DNA of 64,000 nt from Paratinospora sagittata (GCA_035771175.1 CM069610.1:26750501-26814500); one strand, 5' to 3'; numbered from the stretch's first letter, positions 12,992 through 24,351 are shown. A program made the numbers and translations. Notes: generated from the sequence alone by a model not told the origin.

Positions 12992-14172
12992 TTGTCTCGC
13001 ATGCCCAAAACAACTTTAGATTAAACAATGTTTTCAATTCAAATCATTTTGTACTCTCTTGCTCTTTAACCCGCAACTTCTAATTTTATAAAACACTCAT
13101 TCTCTGATTTTCAAAAATACAACAACCACGATTTTTGCAAGATAGATTGAGCTTTCCAAAGAATTTGTCAAGAGAAGAAAGTAATGATTCTTGCATTTGT
13201 CAATATAGCTTGGAATAAAATCAAATTTGCAATCTGTCTTGATGATAACGTCGTTGATCAGCAAGTTCTTCATTTTATCCCTTTTGTGCTTAAATTTGCA
13301 AAGGCTATCCATTGTTTTAAGTTGTAAGTATATGAAGTGGTATCGGTAAGATAACACAACAAAAAAGAACACATCAATTGTCTTGCATCAAGAACACATC
13401 AAACAATAGCTTTCGAAGTCTACAAAGATCAAGCTCGTAAAACGAAGACATATGTCTTGCCTAATGCATTTGTTTGATCTTTGGTGTGTAGGGTAACCTC
13501 TCGATCAATCTCAGCACTAAAACTCTGAAAATTGCAAAGTCTTCAAAATCACTTCGATATAGTATTTCATTTTGAAAAAATGTTTTCCGAAAGGTTTTAA
13601 TCATAATTTCAATGAGTTTTGAATTATTTAAAAGTTTTTAATCTTATATCAATATGTTTTGAGTTAATGGAATGGTTCTTGAGTGTCAAAATATTGATTT
13701 TTCAAAAATAAGTCTATCCAGCAATTTGTTAAGATTTTCCTGAAGGCACTAGCTCACTATCAGTGTTGATAGCACGCTGATAGGGTTCTATAATAAAACA
13801 TTTGTTTTTCTGGAATATTGTCTATAGCGCGCTATCCCCTTTGATAACTCGCTATAAAGCTGTTGCCGTGATCTTTCCATTTTTAGTAAAATGGGCAATA
13901 GCGCGCTATAGGCCTCGATAACACGCTATCGGAAAGTCCGTAAAACACGAGCTCTCGGGTTTGTGTATATCGACACGCTATAGCCTGCTATCTGTCAATT
14001 GAGAACATGATACACAACCCAATAGCACGCTATCCACGTCTGAGACAAAAATCTATTATTTCTAACGAGAAAATTGTGGGCATTTCTGCTTGCTCGATTT
14101 TTCTATTCCTTACACAATTTTTCTAGGTTATCTTAATTGAAATATTCTCTACTAACACCTAGATGGTTCCTA
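12992..14172. repeat. Satellite monomer 12 (1,181 bp, tail B)
   Basis: It shares ACAACCACG with monomers 11 and 14 and has TGGTATCGG near 13338 where most monomers read TGGTCTCGG. Confidence 0.95.
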
Positions 14173-15355
14173 TTGTCTCGCATGCCCAAAACAACTTTAG
14201 ATTAAACAATGTTTTGAATTCAAATCATTTTGTACTCTCTTGCTCTTTAACCCGCAACTTCTAATTTTATAAAACGCTCATTCTCTGATTTTCTAAAATA
14301 CAACACACACGATTTTTGCAAGTTAGATTGAGCTTTCCAAAGAATTTTTCAAGAGAAGAAAGAAATGATTCTTGCATTTGTCAAAAATAGCTTCGAATAG
14401 AATCAAATTTGCAATTTGTCTTGAAGATAACGTCGTTGATCAGCAAGTTCTTCATTTTATCCCTTTTGTGCTTAAATTTGCAGAGGCTATCCATTGTTTT
14501 AAGTTGTAAGTATATGAAGTGGTCTCGGTAAGATAACACAACAAAATAGAACACATCAATTGTCTTGCATCCAGAACACATCGAACAATAGATTTCGAAG
14601 TCTACAAAGATCAAGCTCGTAAAACGAAGACATATGTCTTGCCTAATGCATTTGTTTGATCTTTGGTGTGTAGGGTAACCTCTCGATCAATCTCAGCACT
14701 AAAACTCTGAAAATTGCAAAAGTCTTCAAAATCACTTCGATAGAGTGTTTCATTTTGACAAAATGTTTTTCGAAAGGTTTTAATCATAATTTCAATGAGT
14801 TTTGAATTATTTAAAAGTTTTTAATCTTATATCAATATGTTTTGAGTTAATGGAATGGTTCTTGAGTGTCAAAATATTAATTTTTCAAAAATAAGTCTAT
14901 CCAGCAATTTGTCAAATTTTTCCTGAAGGCACTAGCACACTATCAGTGTTGATAGCACGCTGATAAGGTTCTATAATAAAACATTTGTTTTTCTGGAATA
15001 TTGTCTATAGCGCGCTATCCCCTTTGATAACTCGCTATAAAGCTGTTGCCGTGATCTTTCCATTTTTAGTAAAATGGGCAATAGCGCGCTATATGCCTCG
15101 ATAACACGCTATCAGAAAGTCCGTAAAACTCGAGCTCTCGGGTTTGTGTATATCGACCGGCTATAGCCTGCTATCTGTAAATTGAGAACATGATACACAA
15201 CCCAACAGCTCGCTATTCACGTCTGGGAAAAAAATATGATATTTCTAATGAGAAAAATGTGGGCACTTCTGCTTGCTCGATTTTTCTATTCCATACACAA
15301 TTTCTTCAGGTTATCTTAATTGAAATATTCTCTACTAACACCAAGATGATTCCTA
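14173..15355. repeat. Satellite monomer 13 (1,183 bp, tail A)
   Basis: Tail A near 15201 with GGCTATAGCCTGCTATCTGT just before it. It has ATAGAGTGTTTC near 14742 where others read ATATAGTATTTC. Confidence 0.95.
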
Positions 15356-16536
15356 CTGTCTCGCATGCCCAAAACAACTTTAGATTAAACAATGTTTTGA
15401 ATTCAAATCATTTTGTACTCTCTTGCTCTTTAACCCGCAACTTCTAATTTTATAAAACACTCATTCTCTGATTTTCAAAAATACAACAACCACGATTTTT
15501 GCAAGTTAGATTGAGCTTTCCAAAGAATTTTTCAAGAGAAGAAAGTAATGATTCTTGCATTTGTCAAAATAGCTTCGAATAGAATCAAATTGGCAATCTG
15601 TCTTGATGATAACGTCGTTGATCAGCAAGTTCTTCATTTTATCCCTTTTGTGCTTAAATTTGCAAAGGCTATCCATTGTTTTAAGTTGTAAGTATATGAA
15701 GTGGTATCGGTAAGATAACACAACAAAAAAGAACACATCAATTGTCTTGCATCAAGAACACATCAAACAATAGCTTTCGAAGTCTACAAAGATCAAGCTC
15801 GTAAAACGAAGACATATGTCTTGCCTAATGCATTTGTTTGATCTTTGTTGTGTAGGGTAACCTCTCGATCAATCTCAGCACTAAAACTCTGAAAATTGCA
15901 AAGTCTTCAAAATCACTTCGATATAGTATTTCATTTTGAAAAAATGTTTTCCGAAAGGTTTTAATCATAATTTCAATGAGTTTTGAATTATTTAAAAGTT
16001 TTTAATCTTATATCAATATGTTTTGAGTTAATGGAATGGTTCCTGAGTGTCAAAATATTAATTTTTCAAAAATAAGTCTATCCAGCAATTTGTCAAAATT
16101 TTCCTGAAGGCACTAGCGCACTCTCAGTGTTGATAGCACGCTGATAGGGTTCTATAATAAAACATTTGTTTTTCTGGAATATTGTCTATAGCGCGCTATT
16201 CCCTTTGATAACTCGCTATAAAGCTGTTGCCGTGATCTTTCCATTTTTAGTAAAATGGGCAATAGCGCGCTATAGGCCTCGATAACACGCTATCGGAAAG
16301 TCCGTAAAACTCGAGCTCTCGGGTTTGTGTATATCGACCCGCTATAGCCTGCTATCTGTCAATTGAGAACACGATACACAACCCAATAGCACGCTATCCA
16401 CGTCTGAGACAAAAATCTATTATTTCTAACGAGAAAAATGTGGGCATTTCTGCTTGCTCGATTTTTCTATTCCTTACACAATTTTTCTAGGTTATCTTAA
16501 TTGAAATATTCTCTACTAACACCTAGATGATTCCTA
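15356..16536. repeat. Satellite monomer 14 (1,181 bp, tail B)
   Basis: The landmark starts CTGTCTCG. It has TGGTATCGG near 15702 and ACAACCACG near 15484 like monomer 12. It is the last complete monomer before the 5S array. Confidence 0.95.
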
Positions 16537-17421
16537 TTGTCTCGCATGCCCAAAACAACTTTAGATTAAACAATGTTTTGAATTCAAATCATTTTGTACT
16601 CTCTTGCTCTTTAACCCGCAACTTCTAATTTTATAAAACGCTCATTCTCTGATTTTCTAAAATACAACACACACGATTTTTGCAAGTTAGATTGAGCTTT
16701 CCAAAGAATTTTTCAAGAGAAGAAAGTAATGATTCTTGCATTTGTCAAAAATAGCTTCGAATAGAATCAAATTTGCAATTTGTCTTGATGATAACGTCGT
16801 TGATCAGCAAGTTCTTCATTTCATCCCTTTTGTGCTTAAATTTGCAGAGGCTATCCATTGTTTTAAGTTGTAAGTATATGAAGTGGTCTCAGTAAGATAA
16901 CACAACAAAAAAGAACACATCAATTGTCTTGCATCAAGAACACATCAAACAATAGCTTTCGAAGTCTACAAAGATCAAGCTCGTAAAACTAAGACATATG
17001 TCTTGCCTAATGCATTTGTTTGATCTTTGGTGTGTAGGGTAACCTCTCGATCAATCTCAGCACTAAAACTCTGAAAATTGCAAAGTCTTCAAAATCACTT
17101 CGATATAGTATTTCATTTTGATAAAATGTTTTTCGAAAGGTTTTAATCATAATTTCAATGAGTTTTGAATTATTTAAAAGTTTTTAATCTTATATCAATA
17201 TGTTTTGAGTTAATGGAATGGTTCTTGAGTGTCAAAATATTGATTTTTCAAAAATAAGTCTATCCAGCAATTTGTCAAAATTTTCCTGAAGGCACTAGCG
17301 CACTATCAGTGTTGATAGCACGTTGATCGGGTTCTATAATAAAACATTTGTTTTTCTGGAATATTGTCCATAGCGCGCTATCCCCTTTGATAACTCGCTA
17401 TAAAGCTGTTGCCGTGATCTT
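16537..17421. repeat. Truncated satellite monomer 15 (885 bp)
   Basis: It follows the normal monomer up to GCCGTGATCTT at 17411-17421, inside the CGCTAT motif cluster, where the other monomers go on TCCATTTTTAG. Here the sequence switches to 5S spacer. About the last 297 bp of the monomer are missing. Confidence 0.95.
17417..17421. other. Satellite / 5S rDNA junction with 5-bp microhomology
   Basis: ATCTT at this position fits both partners. Leftward the sequence matches satellite (GCCGTGATCTT). Rightward it matches the end of a 5S spacer of the CTGTATCTTACCATTTAAATAC type, seen intact before copies 42, 89, 93, 99 and 103. Most other units read ATCTCACC, so the ancestral 5S partner was probably of the ATCTTACC type. 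Confidence 0.9.
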
Positions 17422-17425
17422 ACCA

Positions 17426-17455
17426 TTTAAATACGTTTTCCGTCGCGTATCTCAT
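17426..17455 (+). promoter_or_regulatory. 5' flanking Pol III promoter of the first 5S gene
   Basis: TTTAAATA at 17426-17433 lies 30 to 23 bp before the gene, where plant 5S genes carry their TATA-like element. A GC dinucleotide sits near -11. The base at -1 is T, while many plant 5S genes have C there. Only about 9 bp beyond the TATA-like box are 5S-derived before satellite begins, so the junction spared the minimal upstream promoter. The same layout precedes nearly every other gene. Confidence 0.8.
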
Positions 17456-17574
17456 GGGTGCGATCATACCAGCACTAATGCACCGGATCCCATCAGAACT
17501 CCGCAGTTAAGAGTTCTTGGGCGAGAGTAGTACTAGGATGGGTGACCTCCTGGGAAGTCCTCGTGTTGCACCCC
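17456..17574 (+). rRNA. 5S: 5S rRNA gene, copy 1 (class E)
   Basis: 119 nt with C57A and G60T. The first gene after the satellite; its upstream DNA is satellite beyond about -39. Confidence 0.96.
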
Positions 17575-17886
17575 TCTTTTACGTTTTCTTTCGTTCTATT
17601 TCTTTTTTTTTTTCCCTCCCGTCGGAACTCCCTTTTAGACTCTCTCACTGATTTTTTCTTTCGCTCTTGACAGTTGCTATTTTACGTTATCCAACGCCTC
17701 GAAAATATAATAAAAACAGGAAAAACGCTACCTACTGCGTATTGGTACACGGGCAGTAACTTTTTCTACCGATGTCCGTTTTCGGTGCACTTTTTTTTTT
17801 ATTTTTGGTGGCTTTACGAGATCTACTAGCCGCAAACTGCTCCCTGTATCTCACCATTTAAATACGTTTTCCGTCGCGTATCTCAT

Positions 17887-18005
17887 GGGTGCGATCATAC
17901 CAGCACTAATGCACCGGATCCCATCAGAACTCCGCAGTTAAGCGTGCTTAGGCGAGAGTAATACTAGGATGGGTGACCTCCTCGGAAGTCCTCGTGTTGC
18001 ACCCC
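17887..18005 (+). rRNA. 5S: 5S rRNA gene, copy 2
   Basis: 119 nt with G64A, G75A and G97C, a combination not seen elsewhere in the window. Confidence 0.96.
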
Positions 18006-18209
18006 TCTTTTACTTTTTCTTTCGTTCTATTTCCTCTTTTTTTCCCTCCCGTCGGAACTCCCTTTTAGACTCTCTGACTGATTTTTTCTTTCGCTCTTGA
18101 CAGTTGCTATTTTACGTTATCCAACGCCGCGAAAATATAATAAAAACTAGAAAAATGCTACCTACTGCGTATTGGTACTACGGGCAGTAACTTTTTCTAC
18201 CGATGTCCG

Positions 18210-18242
18210 TTTTCGGTGCACTTTTTTTTTCATTTTCGGTGC
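18210..18242. repeat. Short direct repeat in the 5S spacer (TTTTCGGTGC x2)
   Basis: TTTTCGGTGC occurs at 18210-18219 and again at 18233-18242, separated by the T9 tract. Many units show the same pair; others have TTTTCGATGC in the first position, a marker that helps tell spacer lineages apart. Confidence 0.8.
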
Positions 18243-18317
18243 CTTTACGAGATCTACTAGCCGCAAACTGCTCCCTGTATCTCACCATTTAAATACGTTT
18301 TCCGTCGCGTATCTCAT

Positions 18318-18436
18318 GGGTGCGATCATACCAGCACTAATGCACCGGATCCCATCAGAACTCTGCAGTTAAGCGTTCTTTGGCGAGAGTAGTACTAGGA
18401 TGGGTGACCTCCTCGGAAGTCCTCGTGTTGCACCCC
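18318..18436 (+). rRNA. 5S: 5S rRNA gene, copy 3 (class B)
   Basis: 119 nt with C47T, G60T, G64T and G97C. Two helix II pairs (18-60 and 15-64) are lost. Confidence 0.96.
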
Positions 18437-18749
18437 TCTTTTACTTTTTCTTTCGTTCTATTTCCTCTTTTTTTTCCCTCCCGTCGGAACTCCCTTTTAG
18501 ACCCTCTGACTGATTTTTTCTTTCGCACTTGACAGTTGCTATTTTACGTTATCCAACGCCGCGAAAATATAATAAAAACAGGAAAAACGCTACCTACTGC
18601 GTATTGGTTCTACGGGCAGTAACTTTTTCTACCGATGTCCGTTTTCGGTGCACTTTTTTTTTTATTTTCGGTGCCTTTACGAGATCTACTAGCCGCAAAC
18701 TTCTCCCTGTATCTCACCATTTAAATACGTTTTCCGTCGCGTATCTCAT

Positions 18750-18868
18750 GGGTGCGATCATACCAGCACTAATGCACCGAATCGCATCAGAACTCCGCAG
18801 TTAAGATTTCTTGGGCGAGAGTAGTACTAGGATGGGTGACCTCCTGGGAAGTCCTCGTGTTGCACCCC
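18750..18868 (+). rRNA. 5S: 5S rRNA gene, copy 4 (D-like)
   Basis: 119 nt with G31A, C35G, C57A, G58T and G60T. It lacks the A100C of class D. G31A plus C35G is shared only with the edge copies 105 and 107. Confidence 0.96.
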
Positions 18869-19180
18869 TCTTTTACTTTTTCTTTCGTTCTATTTCCTTT
18901 TTTTTTCCCTCCCGTCGGAACTCCCTTTTAGACTCTCTCACTGATTTTTTCTTTCGCTCTTGACAGTTGCTATTTTACGTTATCCAACGCCGCGAAAATA
19001 TAATAAAAACAGGAAAAACGCTACCGACTGCGTATTGGTTCTACGGGCAGTAACTTTTTCTACGGATGTCCCTTTTCGATGCACTTTTTTTTTCATTTTC
19101 GGTGCCTTTACGAGATCTACTAGCCGCAAACTGCTCACTGTATCTCACCATTTAAATACGTTTTCCGTCGCGTATCTCAT

Positions 19181-19299
19181 GGGTGCGATCATACCAGCAC
19201 TAATGCACCGGATCCCATCAGAACTCCGCAGTTAAGAGTTCTTGGGCGAGAGTAGTACTAGGATGGGTGACCTCCTGTGAAGTCCTCGTGTTGCACCCC
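19181..19299 (+). rRNA. 5S: 5S rRNA gene, copy 5 (class E)
   Basis: 119 nt with C57A, G60T and a private G98T. Confidence 0.96.
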
Positions 19300-19611
19300 T
19301 CTTTTACGTTTTCTTTCGTTCTATTTCTTTTTTTTTTCCCTCCCGTCGGAACTCCCTTTTAGACTCTCTGACTGATTTTTTCTTTCGCTCTTGACAGTTG
19401 CTATTTTACGTTATCCAACGCCTCGAAAATATAATAAAAACAGGAAAAACGCTACCTACTGCGTATTGGTTCTACGGGCAGTAACTTTTTCTACCGATGT
19501 CCGTTTTCGGTGCACTTTTTTTTTTATTTTCGGTGGCTTTACGAGATCTACTAGCCGCAAACTGCTCCCTGTATCTCACCATTTAAATACGTTTTCCGTC
19601 GCGTATCTCAT

Positions 19612-19730
19612 GGGTGCGATAATACCAGCACTAATTCACCGGATCACATCAGAACTCCGCAGTTAAGCGTGCTCGGGGGAGAGTAGTACTAGGATGGGTG
19701 ACCTCCTGGGAAGCCCTCGTGTTGCACCCC
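19612..19730 (+). rRNA. 5S: 5S rRNA gene, copy 6 (class A)
   Basis: 119 nt with C10A, G25T, C35A, T63C, C67G and T103C, identical in the gene to copy 15. Confidence 0.96.
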
Positions 19731-20041
19731 TCTTTTACTTTTTCTTTCGTTCTATTTCCTTTTTTTTTCCCTCCCGTCGGTACTCCCTTTTAGACTCTAT
19801 GACTGATTTTTTCTTTCGCTCTTGACAGTTGCTATTTTACGTTATCCAACGCCGCAAAAATATAATAAAAACAAGAAAAACGCTACCTACTGCGTATTGG
19901 TTTTACAGGCAGTAACTTTTTCTACCAATGTCCGTTTTCGGTGCACTTTTTTTTTCATTTTCGGTGCCTTTCGTGATCTACTAGCCGCAAACTGCTCCCT
20001 GTATCTCACCATTTAAATACGTTTTCCGTCGCGTATCTCAT

Positions 20042-20160
20042 GGGTGCGATCATACCAGCACTAATGCACCGGATCCCATCAGAACTCTGCAGTTAAGCGT
20101 TCTTTGGCGAGAGTAGTACTAGGATGGGTGACCTCCTCGGAAGTCCTCGTGTTGCACCCC
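20042..20160 (+). rRNA. 5S: 5S rRNA gene, copy 7 (class B)
   Basis: 119 nt, same four changes as copy 3. Confidence 0.96.
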
Positions 20161-20472
20161 TCTTTTACTTTTTCTTTCGTTCTATTTCCTCTTTTTTTTC
20201 CCTCCCGTCGGAACTCCCTTTTAGACCCTCTGACTGATTTTTTCTTTCGCTCTTGACAGTTGCTATTTTACGTTATCCAACGCCACGAAAATATAATAAA
20301 AACAGGAAAAACGCTACCTACTGCGTATTGGTTCTACGGGCAGTAACTTTTTCTACCGATGTCCGTTTTCGGTGCACTTTTTTTTCATTTTCGGTGCCTT
20401 TACGAGATCTACTAGCCGCAAACTTCTCCATGTATCTCACCATTTAAATACGTTTTCCGTCGCGTATCTCTT

Positions 20473-20591
20473 GGGTGCGATCATACCAGCACTAATGAAC
20501 CGGATCCCATCAGAACTCCGCAGTTAAGCGTGCTTAGGCGAGGGTAGTACCAGGATGGGTGATCTCCTCGGAAGTCCTCGTGTTGCACCCC
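20473..20591 (+). rRNA. 5S: 5S rRNA gene, copy 8 (class C)
   Basis: 119 nt with C26A, G64A, A71G, T79C, C91T and G97C. Upstream reads CTCTT instead of CTCAT. The spacer after it is a crossover product (see 20622-20664). Confidence 0.96.
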
Positions 20592-20905
20592 TCTTTTACT
20601 TTTTCTTTCGTTCTATTTCCCTTTTTTTTTCCCTTCCGTCGGAACTCCCTTTTAGACTCTCTGAATGATTTTTTCTTTCGCTCTTGACAGTTGCTATTCT
20701 ACGTTATCCAACGCCGCGAAAATATAATAAAAACAGGAAAAACGCTACCTACTGCGTATTGGTTCTACTGGCAGAAACTTTTTCTACGGATGTCCGTTTT
20801 CGATGCACTTTTTTTTTTCATTTTCGGTGCCTTTACGAGATCTACTAGCCGCAAACTGCTCCCTGTATCTCACCATTTAAATACGTTTTCCGTCGCGTAC
20901 CTCAT

Positions 20906-21024
20906 GGGTGCGATCATACCAGCACTAATGCACCGGATCCCATCAGAACTCCGCAGTTAAGATTTCTTAGGCGAGAGTAGTACTAGGATGGGTGACCTCC
21001 TGGGCAGTCCTCGTGTTGCACCCC
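20906..21024 (+). rRNA. 5S: 5S rRNA gene, copy 9 (class D)
   Basis: 119 nt with C57A, G58T, G60T, G64A and A100C. Upstream has GTACCTCAT. Confidence 0.96.
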
Positions 21025-21336
21025 TCTTTTACTTTTTCTTTCGTTCTATTTCCTTTTTTTTTCCCTCCCGTCGGAACTCCCTTTTAGAGTCTCTAACTGA
21101 TTTTTTCTTTCGCTCTTGATAGTTGCTATTTTACGTTATCCAACGCCGCGAAAATATAATAAAAACAGGAAAAACGCTACCGACTGCGTATTGGTTCTAC
21201 GGGCAGTAACTTTTTCTACGGATGTCCGTTTTCGATGCACTTTTTTTTTCATTTTCGGTGCCTTTACGAGATCTACTAGCCGCAAACTGCTCCCTATATC
21301 TCTCCATTTAAATACGTTTTCCGTCGCGTATCTCAT

Positions 21337-21455
21337 GGGTGCGATCATACCAGCACTAATGCACTGGATCCCATCAGAACTCCGCAGTTAAGAGTTCTTG
21401 GGCGAGAGTAGTACTAGGATGGGTGACCTCCTGGGAAGTCCTCGTGTTGCACCCC
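21337..21455 (+). rRNA. 5S: 5S rRNA gene, copy 10 (class E)
   Basis: 119 nt with C29T, C57A and G60T. Upstream reads ATATCTCTCCATTTAAATA. Confidence 0.96.
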
Positions 21456-21766
21456 TCTTTTACGTTTTCTTTCGTTCTATTTCTCTTTTTTTCCCTCCCG
21501 TCGGAACTCCATTTTAGACTCTCTGACTGATTTTTTCTTTCGCTCTTGACAGTTGCTATTTTACGTTATCCAACGCCTCGAAAATATAATAAAAATAGGA
21601 AAAACGCTACCTACTGCGTATTGGTTTAACGGGCAACAACTTTTTCTACCGATGTCCGTTTTCGGTGCACTTTTTTTTTCATTTTCGGTGCCTTTACGAG
21701 ATCTACTAGCCGCAAACTGCTCCCTGTATCTCACCATTTAAATACGTTTTCCGTCGCGTATCTCAT

Positions 21767-21884
21767 GGGTGCGATCATACCAGCACTAATGCACCGGATC
21801 CCATCAGAACTCCGCAGTTAAGCGTGCTTGGGCGAGAGTAATACTAGGATTGGTGACCTCCTTGGAGTCCTCTTGTTGCACCCC
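21767..21884 (+). rRNA. 5S: 5S rRNA gene, copy 11 (class F, 118 nt)
   Basis: G75A, G85T, G97T, one base lost at about 98-101, and G108T. Box C and the 3' arm are altered; possibly non-functional. Confidence 0.94.
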
Positions 21885-22195
21885 TCTTTTACTTTTTCTT
21901 TCGTTCTATTTCCTTTTTTTTTCCCTCCCGTCGGAACTCCCTTTTAGACTCTCTAACAGATTTTTTCTTTCGCTCTTGACAGTTGCTATTTTACGTTATC
22001 CAACGCCGCGAAAATATAATAAAAACAGGAAAAACGCCACCTACTGCGTATTGGTTCTACGGGCCGTAACTTTTTCTACCGATGTCCGTTTTCGGTGCAC
22101 TTTTTTTTTATTTTCGGTGGCTTTACGAAATCTACTAGCCGCAAACTGCTCCCTGTATCTCACCATTTAAATACGTTTTCCGTCGCGTATCTCAT

Positions 22196-22314
22196 GGGTG
22201 CGATCATACCAGCACTAATGCACCGGATCCCATCAGAACTCCGCAGTTAAGCGTGCTTGGGCGAGAGTAATACTAGGATGGGTGACCTCCTTGGAAGTCC
22301 TCTTGTTTCACCCC
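22196..22314 (+). rRNA. 5S: 5S rRNA gene, copy 12 (class G)
   Basis: 119 nt with G75A, G97T, G108T and G113T. G113T breaks the C6-G113 pair of helix I. Confidence 0.95.
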
Positions 22315-22626
22315 TCTTTTACTTTTTCTTTCGTTTTATTTCCTCTTTTTTTTCCCTCCCGTCGGAACTCCCTTTTAGACTCTCTGACTGATTTTTTCTT
22401 TCGCACTTGACAGTTGTTATTTTACGTTATCCAACGCCGCGAAAATATAATAAAAACAGGAAAAACGCTACCTACTGCGTATGGTTCTACGGCCAGTAAC
22501 TTTTTCTACCGATGTCCGTTTTCGATGCACTTTTTTTTTCATTTTCGGTGCCTTTACGAGATCTACTAGCCGCAAACTGCTCCCTGTATCTCACCATTTA
22601 AATACGTTTTCCGTCGCGTATCTCAT

Positions 22627-22745
22627 GGGTGCGATCATACCAGCACTAATGCACCGGATCCCATCAGAACTCCGCAGTTAAGCGTGCTTAGGCGAGAGTA
22701 GTACTAGGATGGGTGATCTCCTCGGAAGTCCTCGTGTTGCACCCC
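22627..22745 (+). rRNA. 5S: 5S rRNA gene, copy 13 (class H)
   Basis: 119 nt with G64A, C91T and G97C; standard upstream element. Confidence 0.96.
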
Positions 22746-23058
22746 TCTTTTACTTTTTCTTTCGTTCAATTTCCCTTTTTTTTTCCCTCCCGTCGGAACT
22801 CCCTTTTAGACTCTCTAACTGATTTTTTCTTTCGCTCTTGACAGTTGCTATTTTACGTTATCCAACGCCGCGAAAATATAATAAAAATAGGAAAAACGCT
22901 ACCTACTGCGTATTGGTTCTACGGGCAGTAACTTTTTCTACCGATGTCCCTTTTCGGTGCACTTTTTTTTTCATTTTCGGTGCCTTTACGAGATCTACTA
23001 GCCGCAAACTGCTCCCTGTATCTCACCATTTAAATACGTTTTCCGTCGTTTATCTCAT

Positions 23059-23176
23059 GGGTGCGATCATACCAGCACTAATGCACCGGATCCCATCAAA
23101 ACTCCGCAGTTAAGCGTTCTTGGGCGAGAGTAGTACTAGGATGGGTGACCTCCTGGAAGTCATCGTGTTGCACCCC
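23059..23176 (+). rRNA. 5S: 5S rRNA gene, copy 14 (class I, 118 nt)
   Basis: G41A, G60T, one G lost at 97-99, C105A. Upstream CGTCGTTTATC is private to this copy. Confidence 0.94.
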
Positions 23177-23490
23177 TTTTTTACTTTTTCTTTCGTTCTA
23201 TTTCCTTTTTTTTTTCCCTCCCGTAGGAATTCCCTTTTAGACTCTCTGACTAATTTTTTTTTTTCGCTCTTGACAGTTGCTATTTTACGTTATCCAACGC
23301 CTGGAAAATATAATAAAAACAGCAAAAACGCTACCTACTGCGTATTGGTTCTACGGGCAGTAACTTTTTCTACCGATATCCGGTTTCGGTGCACTTTTTT
23401 TTTCATTTTCGGTGCCTTTACGAGATCTACTAGCCGCAAACTGCTCCCTGTATCTCACCATTTAAATACGTTTTCCGTCGCGTATCTCAT

Positions 23491-23609
23491 GGGTGCGATA
23501 ATACCAGCACTAATTCACCGGATCACATCAGAACTCCGCAGTTAAGCGTGCTCGGGGGAGAGTAGTACTAGGATGGGTGACCTCCTGGGAAGCCCTCGTG
23601 TTGCACCCC
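23491..23609 (+). rRNA. 5S: 5S rRNA gene, copy 15 (class A)
   Basis: 119 nt, same six changes as copy 6, 3,879 bp downstream of it. Confidence 0.96.
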
Positions 23610-23920
23610 TCTTTTACTTTTTCTTTCGTTCTATTTCCTTTTTTTTTCCCTCCCGTCGGTACTCCCTTTTAGACTCTCTGACTGATTTTTTCTTTCGCTC
23701 TTGACAGTTGCTATTTTACGTTATCCAACGCCGCAAAAATATAATAAAAACAAGAAAAACGCTACCTACTGCGTATTGGTTTTACAGGCAGTAACTTTTT
23801 CTACCAATGTCCGTTTTCGGTGCACTTTTTTTTTCATTTTCGGTGCCTTTCGTGATCTACTAGCCGCAAACTGCTCCCTGTATCTCACCATTTAAATACG
23901 TTTTCCGTCGCGTATCTCAT

Positions 23921-24039
23921 GGGTGCGATCATACCAGCACAAATGCACCGGATCCCATCAGAACTCTGCAGTTAAGCGTTCTTTGGCGAGAGTAGTACTA
24001 GGATGGGTGACCTCCTCGGAAGTCCTCGTGTTGCACCCC
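23921..24039 (+). rRNA. 5S: 5S rRNA gene, copy 16 (class B)
   Basis: 119 nt, class B changes plus a private T21A. Confidence 0.96.
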
Positions 24040-24351
24040 TCTTTTACTTTTTCTTTCGTTCTATTTCCTCTTTTTTTTCCCTCCCGTCGGAACTCCCTTT
24101 TAGACCCTCTGACTGATTTTTTCTTTCGCTCTTGACAGTTGCTATTTTACGTTATCCAACGCCACGAAAATATAATAAAAACAGGAAAAACGCTACCTAC
24201 TGCGTATTGGTTCTACGGGCAGTAACTTTTTCTACCGATGTCCGTTTTCGGTGCACTTTTTTTTCATTTTCGGTGCCTTTACGAGATCTACTAGCCGCAA
24301 ACTTCTCCATGTATCTCACCATTTAAATACGTTTTCCGTCGCGTATCTCTT

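Larger units (their letters stand above)
1..17421. repeat. Tandem satellite array, ~1,182-bp monomer
   Basis: Fourteen full monomers and one truncated monomer lie head to tail, marked by the recurring landmark TTGTCTCGCATGCCC at 1, 1182, 2365, 3545, 4716, 5897, 7080, 8262, 9443, 10628, 11810, 12992, 14173, 15356 (CTGTCTCG) and 16537. Monomer lengths run from 1,171 to 1,185 bp. The sequence is AT-rich, apart from a CGCTAT-rich motif cluster in the last third of each monomer. Two tail variants occur: tail A (CAGCTCGCTATTCACGTCTGGG, monomers 1-4, 10, 13) and tail B (ATAGCACGCTATCCACGTCTGA or close, monomers 5-9, 11, 12, 14). Short open frames on either strand are present in some monomers and broken in others, so I do not call genes. 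I do not recognise the family. The array continues beyond the left edge of the window. Confidence 0.96.

Noticed and set aside
13338..13360. TGGTATCGG resembling the start of a plant LTR-retrotransposon primer binding site
   Set aside because: The match stops after TGGTATC, most monomers read TGGTCTC, and no LTR boundaries or polypurine tract were seen.
1..17421. Satellite as part of a 45S rDNA intergenic spacer
   Set aside because: No 18S, 5.8S or 25S sequence is present anywhere in the window, so there is no support.
17348..17530. 60-codon open frame spanning the satellite-5S junction
   Set aside because: It is a chance frame joining unrelated repeats and ends inside the first 5S gene.
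18529..18804. A recurring 91-codon open frame in nearly every 5S unit (also 64, 66, 133, 141 and up to 188 codons)
   Set aside because: It runs across the spacer into the 5S gene, begins at TTG or ATG at will, and its length changes whenever a T tract or a 5S indel shifts frame. Its repetition follows from the tandem repeat, not from coding constraint.
21136..21348. 70-codon - strand open frame antisense to the 5S spacer
   Set aside because: It occurs only in the class E spacer with CGATGCAC and overlaps the upstream promoter; it is copied with the block duplication and has no independent support.
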